In this document: positions 50,064-59,996 of the stretch, one piece after another
Layout: every line of letters begins with the position of its first letter
How positions within the stretch are numbered: the first letter of the stretch is position 1
Assembly: GCA_964412195.1 (NCBI GenBank)
Contig: CAYPNP010000001.1
Span: 62,001 to 126,000 of the forward strand
DNA length: 64,000 nt
From: CAYPNP01 sp964412195
Lineage (GTDB): Bacteria; Acidobacteriota; JAAYUB01
Direction: 5' to 3'
Notes under the pieces: generated by a model
What the model saw: the letters and a program-made list of their open reading frames with translations, nothing else
Database searches by the model: none
Told to the model about the DNA's origin: nothing
Position numbers and translations under genes: made by a program

Positions 50064-51479
50064 TCAGATCGGACCCCAGTGGGTGAGTACCGGCGGAACC
50101 AGGAGCAGGAAGCTCAGGGCCAGGAGCAGGAGCATCAGGGGCAGGAACCAGCGGGCCCACTTCTCCCAAGGTATCCGGGCCATGCCCAGCACGCCCATGG
50201 TCACGGCCGAGGTGGGCAGGATCGGATTGACGAACTCGCAGAGCTGGAACGCATACACGGCGGTCTGCCGCGTCAGCCCGAGGAGGTCCGCCAGCGGGGC
50301 CATGATGGGCATGGTCAGGGCCGCCTGGGCCGTGCCTGAGTGGATGAAGAAGTTGATCACCGCCTGGACCACCAGCATCACCTGCGCCGCCGCCACCTTG
50401 GGCAGGCCGGAGATGAGGCCGGCGCTGAAGTAGAGGATGGTGTCCAGGATCCGGGCCTCCTGGGCGATGATGAGCAGGGCCCGGCCGCAGGCGATGATGC
50501 AGGCCACGTTGACCATGTCCTTGGCGCCGGCGACGAAACCCGCGGCGATCCGGTTCGGCGACAGCCCCGCCACCGCACCCAGCACCAGTCCCATCAGCAG
50601 GAACAGGGCGGCGATCTCCTCGATGAACCACTGCGCCTTCAGGATCCCCCACACCAGCACGACCATGGTCAGCAGGAACAGGACCAGGATGGCCGCGCGG
50701 CGGCCGGTCCATGCCTGGGGGCCCTCCGGCCCGGCGTCGGCGGGATGTGCCCGGGCGCGGTCCAGCTCGTAGACCGGGCTGCGTTCGGGGCGCTTTTTCA
50801 CCCGGGCGGCGTAGATCATCACCCAGGCGATCATGACACCGGTGCCGAGGCCCCAGGTAATCACCCGGTACCCCAAGCCGGAGAAGATGGGCACGCCGGC
50901 CAGGCCCTGGGCCACGCCCACCGTGAAGGGATTGAAGAACGCCGCGGCGAAGCCGGCCGCCGCGCCAAGGAACGGTATGGAGACGCCGACGATGGAGTCG
51001 TACCCGAGCGACAGTGCCAGCGGCACGAAGATCAGGATGAAGGGAATGGTCTCCTCGGCCATGCCGAAGATGGACCCGCCCAGGGAGAAGAGAATCATCA
51101 GCACCGGGATGAGCAGCCTCTCGAGTTTGGGGTGAGCGGTCAGGGCGGCGGTGACCCGCCGGATGGCGAACTCGATGATGCCGGTCTCCTGGACGATGTT
51201 GAACGCCCCGCCGATGATGAACAGGAAAGCGATGATCAGCGCCCCGTCGAGGAAGCCCTTGATCGGCGAGAGGAAGAGCCACTGCGGTCCCAGGCGGACC
51301 TTCTCGACCTGCCGGTAGGTGCCGGCCACCGTCACCATCTTGCCGCCGGGTCCGGCCTTCTGCTCGTACGCGCCGGAAGGCACCACCCACGACAAGGCCA
51401 GCACCAGCACGATGAGCGCCCCCACGATGACCAGGGTGTGCGGCATGCGGAACTTGTTTGAGGTCGCGGCGTCGGTCAT
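50064..51479 (-). CDS. YfcC-type / C4-dicarboxylate anaerobic carrier-like membrane transporter
   Basis: 471-residue inner-membrane transporter of the AbgT/ArsB-like YfcC (DcuC-related) family. N-terminal MPHTLVIVGALIVLVLALSWVVPSGAYE with SGAYE typical of YfcC, then ~12 hydrophobic helices with two pseudo-repeats, FSLGGSIFGMAEETIPFILI and VQAVINFFIHSGTAQAALTMPIMAPLADLLGL and NPILPTSAVTMGVLG. Relatives transport arginine/ornithine, dicarboxylates or p-aminobenzoyl-glutamate; substrate unknown. GGAGGTGAT precedes the ATG. The cyanophycinase gene converges with it, so they are not an operon. Confidence 0.85.
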   Translation of the reverse strand: MTDAATSNKFRMPHTLVIVGALIVLVLALSWVVPSGAYEQKAGPGGKMVTVAGTYRQVEKVRLGPQWLFLSPIKGFLDGALIIAFLFIIGGAFNIVQETGIIEFAIRRVTAALTAHPKLERLLIPVLMILFSLGGSIFGMAEETIPFILIFVPLALSLGYDSIVGVSIPFLGAAAGFAAAFFNPFTVGVAQGLAGVPIFSGLGYRVITWGLGTGVMIAWVMIYAARVKKRPERSPVYELDRARAHPADAGPEGPQAWTGRRAAILVLFLLTMVVLVWGILKAQWFIEEIAALFLLMGLVLGAVAGLSPNRIAAGFVAGAKDMVNVACIIACGRALLIIAQEARILDTILYFSAGLISGLPKVAAAQVMLVVQAVINFFIHSGTAQAALTMPIMAPLADLLGLTRQTAVYAFQLCEFVNPILPTSAVTMGVLGMARIPWEKWARWFLPLMLLLLALSFLLLVPPVLTHWGPI

Positions 51480-51685
51480 GGCGCAATCACCTCCGGGTCG
51501 GCGTCAGGCGGATTCAGGATGATCCCTTGGATCCTCCCGATGATAGGGAAATCCGCCGTTTTTGGCAACTTGAATCGCCCGGTTCCCGGCACTGGGGGAG
51601 CGATTTGCCAGGAAGTCCGGTTCCAGAAAGTCCGCGGGATCCTTGAGGATCGGAGCTCATGCAACGCTGGTGGCCGGTTTCCCGT

Positions 51686-51714
51686 TTGACGGCTTCATGC
51701 TCCGGGGCTACAAT
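51686..51714 (+). promoter_or_regulatory. Promoter of the BNR/dockerin protein
   Basis: TTGACG (51686-51691), 17-bp spacer, TACAAT (51709-51714). Transcription would begin at about 51721, leaving room for the GGAGG before the ATG at 51762. Confidence 0.65.
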
Positions 51715-51761
51715 CAACCCTATTCTCCATGAGCCGTGAAACTGCCTGTCGGAGGCGATCC

Positions 51762-53807
51762 ATGACCCGAAGCGGCCTGCTTTTCGCCATCATTCTCGTG
51801 GCGGCCAATGCTCCCATCCTGGCGGTAGACAACGCTTGGACCTGCAACGGCCCCTACGGGGGCCAGATCGACTGCGTGGCCCCCCACCCCGCCGCGCCGG
51901 GGACGTTGTACGCGGGGACCTACACTGACGCCCTGTACCGGAGCACCGACTGGGGCGCGCACTGGCAGAAGTCAAGCGGCGGGCTGTACGGCAGCTCCAT
52001 CATCTATGCCATCGCCCCCCATCCGGACAATCCGGCCATCGTGTACACCGCCACCGATTTCGGGTTGTTCAAGAGCACCAACGGCGGCGTCCAGTGGAGC
52101 GAGATGAACTGGACGGATTACGCCTATTGCGTCGCCATCGACCCTTCCGCGCCGAACACCCTGTACGCCGGGACCGCCACCAGCGGGATCCGGAAGAGCA
52201 CCGACGGCGGGGGCACCTGGGTCGACAGCCACAACGGGATCACCGGCCGGACCAGCTACTACGCCCTGGCCATCGATCCGCTCCATCCGGCGACGCTCTA
52301 CGTGGGCACCAACAACAAGGGGGTTTACAAAAGCACGGACGGCGGGACCAACTGGAGCGCCGCGACGTCCGGGCTGCCCACCACCGAGGCGGTGTTCCTG
52401 ACGGTGGACCCCGTCTCGACCTCGACGGTGTATGCGGGTTTCGGTGGCGCATTGTTCAAGAGCACCAACGGCGGCAGTTTTTGGACCGGCCTCAGCTCCG
52501 GCCTCTCCGGCCTGTTTGTCAGCGACCTGGCGGTCGACCCGTTCTCGCATTCCATCCTCTACGCCGCGACGGAGGGCGGCGGCGTCCGGAAGAGCATCGA
52601 CGGGGGCGCCCACTGGGCCCCGGCCAGCCAGGACCTGACCAGCCCGGACGTGTTCGGCCTGGCCTTCGACCGGGCCAACCACCTCCTCTACGCAGCGACC
52701 TGGGAAGGGGGCGTCTGCCGGAGCACCGATGGCGCGGGGTGCTGGGCGCCGGTCAACACCGGCCTGACCCGTGCGGAGGTCCGGGCGCTGGCCATCGATC
52801 CGGCCAACCCGTCCACCATTTACACGGGCACGTACGACGGGAGCGTTTTCAAGAGCACCGACAGCGGGACGATCTGGAGCCGGATCGACTCGTTGCCGCT
52901 CCAGTCTCCGGTGATGGCCCTGGCGATCGATCCCGCCTCCACCAGCACCATCTACGCCGGGACCCTGAACTACGCAGTGTTCAAGAGCACGAACGGCGGG
53001 AGCGTCTGGACGTCGGCCAGCACCGGCCTCACCGCCACCTGGGTGAACGCCCTGGCGATCAATTCCGCCTCGCCCTCCACCCTGTATGCGGGTACGGCCT
53101 GGAACGGCGTGTTCAAGAGCACGAACAGCGGGGCCGGCTGGGCGGCCGCCAGCTCCGGATTGACCAATTCTTCGATCTATTCCCTGGCCGTCGATCCGGC
53201 CAATCCCTCCGTCGTGTATGCCGGCACGAACGGCGGCATCTTCAAGAGCACCGACGGCGGGGGCAGCTGGGCGGCCAGCGACGCCACGCTGGGCGCGGTC
53301 TATGCGCTGCGGATCGATCCCGTCAATCCGGCGATCGTGTATGCCGGGACGTGGCTGGGGCCGTACAAGACCACCAACAGCGGCGGTACCTGGACCAAGA
53401 TCGCCGCCGGCATGACCAACAACTGGACGCAGTGCCTGGCAATGGATCCCAACAATCATTCCGTGCTCTACGCCGGCACCGCCTGGGGCGTCTACCGGAG
53501 CGTCGACGGCGGCGGACGATGGACTTGTATCAACGACGAGTTTGCCTGGAGCTACGCCATCGCCGCAGGCCCGGGCGATCCGGCCACGGTCTACGCCGGC
53601 ATCGGCAGCTGGGGGGTCTTCTCCATCCGCCCGACCCTCGACCTGAACGGGGACGGCGCGGTGAATGCGCAGGACGAGGTCTGGCTGGCCAACTGGCTGG
53701 CGGCCAACCTCGACGGCCTCCCCGGGGAAGGCATCTGCGGCGACGTGAACCTGGACGGCCGGGAGAACGTGGCGGACCTTCTCTGGCTCGCCCTGCGGCT
53801 GGAGTAA
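51762..53807 (+). CDS. Secreted BNR/VPS10-repeat propeller protein with C-terminal dockerin
   Basis: 681-residue exported protein. Signal peptide LLFAIILVAANAPILA, then about a dozen ~45-residue BNR-like repeats (YAGTxxxGVFKSTDGGxxW: e.g. TLYAGTYTDALYRSTDWG, VYAGTNGGIFKSTDGGGSW) forming a beta-propeller (or two), and a C-terminal dockerin type I: DLNGDGAVNAQDEVWLANWL and DVNLDGRENVADLLWLALRL, each an EF-like Ca2+ site. Dockerins bind cohesins, which are not in the window. The gene appears Ycf48/sialidase-like in repeats but lacks sialidase catalytic residues. I use ATG 51762 with GGAGG seven bases upstream rather than 51729, which lacks a ribosome site. Confidence 0.85.
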   Translation: MTRSGLLFAIILVAANAPILAVDNAWTCNGPYGGQIDCVAPHPAAPGTLYAGTYTDALYRSTDWGAHWQKSSGGLYGSSIIYAIAPHPDNPAIVYTATDFGLFKSTNGGVQWSEMNWTDYAYCVAIDPSAPNTLYAGTATSGIRKSTDGGGTWVDSHNGITGRTSYYALAIDPLHPATLYVGTNNKGVYKSTDGGTNWSAATSGLPTTEAVFLTVDPVSTSTVYAGFGGALFKSTNGGSFWTGLSSGLSGLFVSDLAVDPFSHSILYAATEGGGVRKSIDGGAHWAPASQDLTSPDVFGLAFDRANHLLYAATWEGGVCRSTDGAGCWAPVNTGLTRAEVRALAIDPANPSTIYTGTYDGSVFKSTDSGTIWSRIDSLPLQSPVMALAIDPASTSTIYAGTLNYAVFKSTNGGSVWTSASTGLTATWVNALAINSASPSTLYAGTAWNGVFKSTNSGAGWAAASSGLTNSSIYSLAVDPANPSVVYAGTNGGIFKSTDGGGSWAASDATLGAVYALRIDPVNPAIVYAGTWLGPYKTTNSGGTWTKIAAGMTNNWTQCLAMDPNNHSVLYAGTAWGVYRSVDGGGRWTCINDEFAWSYAIAAGPGDPATVYAGIGSWGVFSIRPTLDLNGDGAVNAQDEVWLANWLAANLDGLPGEGICGDVNLDGRENVADLLWLALRLE

Positions 53808-53870
53808 TCCCGCAAGCCCGCCTTCACGGAAACAGCCGCATCCGTGACCGTGTCCCGCTGGTCCGGAGGC

Positions 53871-55511
53871 TCATTCTGCGCGGATGACCCGCAGGACGGG
53901 CAGGCGGCCGCCGGCGGCGGCCAGCGACCGGAATGGGGCGTACTGGTACAGGCCGTAGAGCTGGCAGGGTTCCAGCAACAGCGCCGCCTTGCGCGCCAGG
54001 GGCTGCTCCAGCGGCACCAGGAGCGTCCCGGCCGGCAGCTCCCGGGCCCCGGCCGGTTCGCGGCGCACGATCTGCCGCCCCTCGTAGCGCTGGTAGATCT
54101 CGTCGAAGGTGTCCTCGACCCGCACCAGGGTGCACTCCTCCGCCTGAACGGTGCGCGGACCGGCCAACGCCTCGAAGCGCAGGCCGTGGGCCTCCAGCAG
54201 CGGCCGGAAGAAGCCGGCCGCCGCGGCGTCGATCGCGTAGGCCTCCGGCGCGGGGACGCTGCCCTTGACCACCAGGTCCGGCATGAAGTTGGCGGTGGGG
54301 ATGTCGCGCACGGCGCCGGTGGCCCGTTCCGTCACCCGGATTTCGCAGACCTTGCCGCCCACGTTCCCCCAGAAATAGTTCGCCGGCAGGAAGGTTGGCA
54401 GCGGGGCCCGGCGGGCCTCCCGCACGGCGAGGAGGTCCGCGGCGTGGTGCGTCCGGCCGCCGGTGAGGAAGAACCGGAACAAGGCCAGGTAAGCATCCAC
54501 CCGCTCGCCCAGGTCGGCGTTCGGGTCCGGGGCGCTCCGCTTCACCCCGGCCTCGATGATGAACGACAGGCAGCCGTAGGCGCCCAGGCCGTTGCGCCCG
54601 TCATCGGCGTCCGGGGTGGAGGGGCGCTGCTCCTCGTCCGGCGGCACTCCACCCACCGTGTAGCGGACGTAGGGGTGCCCGGCGGCGGCCATGACCGGCC
54701 GGGCCTCGTCAACCCAGCGCAGCCCCGCCTGGCGGAGCATGGCGGGATAGAGGGGATTGTTGAGGCAGTCCATCATGATGATGGGCCACTCGACCCAGCC
54801 GTGGTCGGCGTACGCCTTGCCGTCGCGGGTGAACTCGTGGCAGTCCACGGCCAGGTCGGGCAGGATCCGGCGAGCGACGCGGTGCAGGGCCTGCGTCTCC
54901 GGCTGGCTCAGCAGGAGGTGGTCGCGGTTGAGGTCGGCGCCGTTGCCGTTCCGGCGCTGGCCGGCCTCCCCGCCGTCGGGATTGAGCGACGGGAGGATCC
55001 ACAGGTCGACGTCCTTGGGCAGCCGGGAGGGATCCTCGGCGATCCGTCGGACCAGGTACAGCAGGGCGTCCTTGCCGGAGACCTCGTTGCCGTGCTGCTG
55101 GGCGTAGAGCAGGATCCGCCAGTCCGGCTTGACTCCCCGCCGGAGATGGATCAGCCAAAGGGACCGACCCTGGACGGTCCGTCCCTCGTCCGTGAGGTCG
55201 ATGAAGCCGGGTGTCTCGACAGACTTGAGGAAATCCGTCATTTGGCTGTACTGGATAGTGGCCTTCAGGGCCCGGTGGTCGGCGGGGAAATCGGCGGCGG
55301 GGAGGGCGGCCTGCAGCGAAAGGGCGAGGAGGATCAGCATGCCGGCCCGCAGATGAGGGGATCCTGAACGTCGAACGTTGAACGTTGAACGTCGAACGTT
55401 GAACGGGGGAGGGAGTCGGGAACTGGTGACAAGGAATTGGCGGGGGAACGAACATCGAACATCGAACATTGAACATCGAACATCGAAGTCGGAATGGCGG
55501 TTGGGTGACAT
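53871..55511 (-). CDS. M14-family zinc carboxypeptidase, exported
   Basis: Zinc metallopeptidase of the carboxypeptidase A (M14) fold. Zinc ligands and catalytic residue are visible: H and E in QQHGNEVSGKD, the third His in VDCHEFTRDG, the catalytic Glu in FIIEAG. Other M14 landmarks are ILPSLNPDGGEAGQRRNGNGADLNRDH. A C-terminal ~250-residue extension follows the catalytic domain. Two starts compete. ATG 55511 has AGAGGAG five bases away and gives 546 residues but its first ~57 codons include 7-bp repeats translated as FDVRCSM/FNVRRST. ATG 55340 (489 residues) starts at the signal peptide LILLALSLQAALPA but has no ribosome site. I keep 55511, since repeats appear to have expanded inside the signal peptide's n-region. 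Confidence 0.8.
   Translation of the reverse strand: MSPNRHSDFDVRCSMFDVRCSFPRQFLVTSSRLPPPFNVRRSTFNVRRSGSPHLRAGMLILLALSLQAALPAADFPADHRALKATIQYSQMTDFLKSVETPGFIDLTDEGRTVQGRSLWLIHLRRGVKPDWRILLYAQQHGNEVSGKDALLYLVRRIAEDPSRLPKDVDLWILPSLNPDGGEAGQRRNGNGADLNRDHLLLSQPETQALHRVARRILPDLAVDCHEFTRDGKAYADHGWVEWPIIMMDCLNNPLYPAMLRQAGLRWVDEARPVMAAAGHPYVRYTVGGVPPDEEQRPSTPDADDGRNGLGAYGCLSFIIEAGVKRSAPDPNADLGERVDAYLALFRFFLTGGRTHHAADLLAVREARRAPLPTFLPANYFWGNVGGKVCEIRVTERATGAVRDIPTANFMPDLVVKGSVPAPEAYAIDAAAAGFFRPLLEAHGLRFEALAGPRTVQAEECTLVRVEDTFDEIYQRYEGRQIVRREPAGARELPAGTLLVPLEQPLARKAALLLEPCQLYGLYQYAPFRSLAAAGGRLPVLRVIRAE
55364..55488. repeat. Two heptamer arrays inside the carboxypeptidase 5' region
   Basis: GAACGTC/GAACGTT units at 55364-55406 and CGAACAT units at 55449-55488, 7-bp period, in frame with the carboxypeptidase. 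Confidence 0.88.
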
Positions 55512-55581
55512 CGGCACTCCTCTGTCGGATCCACTGTCAGGATTGGATGATCCGGCGCGGCATCCGTCGCCGGTCCCGTCT

Positions 55582-55686
55582 GAAATGCCCAATCCCAAAT
55601 GACAAATGACCGATGACGAATGGATCGAGCTGCGGGCTCCCTCTGATATAACCAATCTCAAATAATCAATCACCAATACCCAATGG
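55582..55686. repeat. Heptamer repeats upstream of yigZ stop
   Basis: CAAATGA-type units at 55582-55622 and CCAATCA-type units at 55650-55686 in the gap between the carboxypeptidase start and the yigZ stop. Confidence 0.8.
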
Positions 55687-55690
55687 ATTT

Positions 55691-56076
55691 CTACCGCCCG
55701 CCGGTGTGAAAGTACTCCTCGATGACGATGGTCCCCGCCTCGCGGAACGCCCGGGCCACGCCGCCCACGCCCAGCTTGACCCCGCCGAAGATCCGCGAGA
55801 CCACCAGCCCGCCCTCGAGGTCGTGCTTGCGCAGCAGCTCCAGCAGCACCCGGCCGGGGTGGCCCACCTCGCCGTCGTCCTTGGACTTCTCCAGCAGCCG
55901 GCCGTCGGCGGCCTTCAGCCGGACGGCCCAGCAGTGGTGCACCGCCTTGCGGTATTCCTTCCGCTGCGCCTTGAGCACCGCCTCGAGCGCGGCCTCGTCC
56001 TCCAGCGGGAACAGGCGGGCATAGAATTTGGAGCGCTGCTCCGTGAAGGCGGCCTCGGCGGGGCGGGTGACGGTGC

Positions 56077-56080
<4 letters not shown>
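55691..56080 (-). CDS. yigZ: YigZ/IMPACT-family protein (UPF0029)
   Basis: 129-residue protein of the YigZ N-domain type, one ribosomal-protein-S5-like fold found across bacteria and as IMPACT in eukaryotes, where it modulates translation control. Segments RSKFYARLFPLEDEAALEAVLK, VHHCWAVRL, SKDDGEVGHPGRVLLELLRKHDLEG, VVSRIFGGVKLGVGGVARAF (family signature GGVKLGxGGLxRAY). The common second domain is absent, so it is a short form. Its ATG overlaps the ettA stop (ATGA); the longer frame upstream is read-through. Biochemical role is unknown in bacteria. Confidence 0.9.
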
Positions 56081-57756
<1,676 letters not shown>

Positions 57757-57792
57757 GCGTCCAGCTCCCTTCCGGAAATCGAAGCGGGACGT

Positions 57793-57821
57793 ATTGTAGT
57801 GGAGCCGCCGCCGGATGACAA
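57793..57821 (-). promoter_or_regulatory. Promoter of ettA-yigZ
   Basis: Reverse-strand TTGTCA (57816-57821), 17-bp spacer, TACAAT (57793-57798); leader about 30 bases. Confidence 0.6.
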
Positions 57822-57956
57822 GGGTTGACCGGTGGTCGGGTAGTCCGCGACGGCCCGCCGCGGAACGGAGGACGCGGGGACGGGGCGACGGGGGGAGGGG
57901 GAGACTGAAACGGCGAAACGGCGGTGGGGCGAAACGGCGACCCAATCCCGAGACAT

Positions 57957-58094
57957 CAGTACCGGCAGGCGTGAGCCGCCGGCGCGGGATGTGACAGTCG
58001 CCACGCCGTCAGTACCGGCAGGCGTCAGCCGCCGGCGCGAGACGTTGTCCCCGCCACAACGTCGGTACCGACAGGCGTCAGCCGTCGGCGCTCA
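57957..58094. repeat. Three direct copies of a palindromic ~35-bp repeat
   Basis: Copies start at 57957, 58009 and 58062 (52-53 bp apart) and read TCAGTACCGGCAGGCGTCAG followed by CCGCCGGCGC. Each core can fold. The same core forms the arms of the 151-bp element at 35076. The third copy overlaps the stop codon of the beta-barrel gene. An 8-bp-period GAAACGGC run (57905-57941) precedes them. These fill the 57757-58091 gap with the ettA promoter. Confidence 0.88.
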
Positions 58095-58610
58095 AAACCG
58101 CAGGCAGACGCCGGCGCGCACGCCCAGGACGTGCTGGATGCGACCCGGGAAGGGGACGCCGTAGCCGTCCTTCCCGGGGAAGACGATATCGTCGCCGGCC
58201 TCCGCCCGGAAGCCTAGGAACCGCCAGGGATAGTACCGCAGACCGCCCCCCAGCCGGAGGGTGGCGTAGCTTGGCAACTCCGTCCAATCGTCCGAGCGGA
58301 AGCCCACACCCGCCACCACGTAGGGGATCACCGTGCGCGGCACCTCATGGCTGCGGAAGTGGTACTGAACGTCGACCTGGAAGCCGTCATAGCCCTGTCC
58401 CCGGTCCAACTGGAATCCTTCGAGCGAGACCTCGGCGGCCCAGCGGTCCAGGAACAGACCGCCGATGCCGAGGCTGTAGGTCCGGACCGTTGCCGCGTCT
58501 CCGCCGGCCGTGACGCCTCCCCCGCCGAATAGAAAACCAATCTCGCCGTCGGCCGCGTGAACCGCCGGCAGAAACATGAGGAATGCCGCGACAATCCAGA
58601 ATACGCGCAT
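58092..58610 (-). CDS. Small outer-membrane beta-barrel protein
   Basis: 172-residue exported protein, signal peptide FWIVAAFLMFLPAVHA, then alternating amphipathic strands (AEVSLEGFQLDRGQGYDGFQ, TVIPYVVAGVGF, LRLGGGLRYYPW, VLGVRAGVCLRF) ending in Phe, typical of a small OmpW/OmpX-like barrel of eight strands. Function unknown. GGAGG 5 bases before the ATG. Faces ettA's promoter region and shares strand with the next gene. Confidence 0.75.
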   Translation of the reverse strand: MRVFWIVAAFLMFLPAVHAADGEIGFLFGGGGVTAGGDAATVRTYSLGIGGLFLDRWAAEVSLEGFQLDRGQGYDGFQVDVQYHFRSHEVPRTVIPYVVAGVGFRSDDWTELPSYATLRLGGGLRYYPWRFLGFRAEAGDDIVFPGKDGYGVPFPGRIQHVLGVRAGVCLRF

Positions 58611-58684
58611 GACTGCCTCCTGTGTTTACTCCCATGGCCGTCACTCGATCCGCCCGCCATCCCGTTTCTTCTGACCGGCTGGAT

Positions 58685-59140
58685 TCATGGCCGTTCGGCG
58701 CGGTAGAGCGTGGCGTAGGTTGGCCAGGCGGCCCCCACGGCGACCCCGCCGGCGGCGCAGGCAGCCCCGACGGCCCAATCCATCGCGAAGGAGCCATCTT
58801 CGTAGTTGGCCAGGTAGGACGTGGCGAATCCGGCGCCGAAGCCGGCCAGTCCTCCGATCAGCATGTTGCGCCCGCGGTGGCCCCCCTCACGCAGGCTGAC
58901 GCGGTAGACCTCCTCCCGGCTCACCGTCACGTCGCCCTTCTTCGTCCGGATGGTGATCGCGTTGTCCCCGACGACTTGCACTGCGCCGGTGAAGGACTTG
59001 AGGTCCATGTTCACCACCTGGACCCGCGTCCCGACTGCCACGCCCTGGACGTTCTCCCAGGACCCTTCGCCGCCCCGGGCGAGAGCTGCCGTCACCGCGC
59101 ACACCAGAAGGATGGCCAGAGCCAAAATCCGCTTGTTCAT
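58685..59140 (-). CDS. Secreted LSm/SH3-like protein with glycine zipper
   Basis: 151-residue exported protein of unknown function. Signal peptide ILALAILLVCAVTAALA, a small beta-barrel segment (about 30-85: GTRVQVVNMDLKSFTGAVQV, ITIRTKKGDVTVSREEVYRVS), then Gly-rich hydrophobic stretches NMLIGGLAGFGAGFATSYL and WAVGAACAAGGVAVGAAW that could insert in a membrane as a hairpin. The N-terminal segment resembles that of the DUF481 proteins at 14480 and 17575. GGAGGG before the ATG. Confidence 0.7.
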   Translation of the reverse strand: MNKRILALAILLVCAVTAALARGGEGSWENVQGVAVGTRVQVVNMDLKSFTGAVQVVGDNAITIRTKKGDVTVSREEVYRVSLREGGHRGRNMLIGGLAGFGAGFATSYLANYEDGSFAMDWAVGAACAAGGVAVGAAWPTYATLYRAERP

Positions 59141-59315
59141 GATGCCCTCCTATTGTCCCGAATTCTGAGACCAGTATGCGGGACCGCGGAGGTCGTCTTG
59201 TCATGGAAATGTCAAAGTGAGGTCAAAGTTCATCCTGACAATCGGGCCAGCGGGGCAGAAAGCGGGAGGCAAACCAATTGGTTTTCTGGATATTACCGTT
59301 GACTCACCGATGTCT

Positions 59316-59996
59316 TCAAAGGACGAATTTGTAGCCGGCGGTGTGGACGGTGAGGAAGTGGCGGGGCGCGGCCGGGTCGTCCTCCAGCTTCTTGCGCAGG
59401 GAGAGCAGGTAGTTGTCCACCGTGCGGGTGGTGGGGAAGGCGTTGTAGCCCCAGACCTCGTCCAGGAGCTGGGCCCGGCCCACCACCTCGCCCTCGTGGG
59501 CGGCCAGGAATTTCAGGATGGCGAACTCCTTGACGGACAGCCGCACCGGCACGCCGCCCCGCGCGGCCTCCTGCCGGCGGAAATCCACGGTGACGGAGCC
59601 GAACGCCAGCGTCTCCACCGCCGGCGGCGCGGGCGCGCCGCGGCGGAGGATGGCCCGGATCCGGGCGTGGAGCTCCCGCAGGCTGAACGGCTTGGTGACG
59701 TAGTCGTCGGCGCCCAGCTCCAGGCCCAGCACCTTGTCCATCTCCTCCTTCTTGGCGGTGAGCATGAGGACGGGCGTGCGCACGCCCGCCAGGCGGAGGT
59801 CCCGGCAGACATCCTCGCCGCTTTTGCGCGGCAGCATCAGGTCCAGGACGACCAGGTCGATCCCCTCCCGCCGGGCCATCTGGAAGCCCTTCTCGCCGTC
59901 GGCGGCGGACTGCACCTCGTGGCCGGCGGCGGCGAGGCTGTCGGCCAGCCCCTGCCGGATGGCCGGGTCGTCCTCAACGATCAGGATCCGGGCCAT
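59316..59996 (-). CDS. OmpR-family response regulator
   Basis: 226-residue regulator, acidic pair D9-D10, phospho-acceptor D52 in VVLDLMLPRKSG, Lys in YVTKPFSL; winged helix with VPVRLSVKEFAILKFLAAHEG and TRTVDNYLLSLRKKLEDD, ending VHTAGYKFVL. It overlaps the upstream kinase gene by 23 bases and has AGGAGG five bases before the ATG, so it is its partner. Regulon unknown. Confidence 0.93.
   Translation of the reverse strand: MARILIVEDDPAIRQGLADSLAAAGHEVQSAADGEKGFQMARREGIDLVVLDLMLPRKSGEDVCRDLRLAGVRTPVLMLTAKKEEMDKVLGLELGADDYVTKPFSLRELHARIRAILRRGAPAPPAVETLAFGSVTVDFRRQEAARGGVPVRLSVKEFAILKFLAAHEGEVVGRAQLLDEVWGYNAFPTTRTVDNYLLSLRKKLEDDPAAPRHFLTVHTAGYKFVL

Noticed and set aside
57957..58094. Possible CRISPR array (three repeats at ~52-bp spacing)
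   Set aside because: Repeats are too palindromic and few, spacers are only ~17 bp, and no cas genes are nearby.
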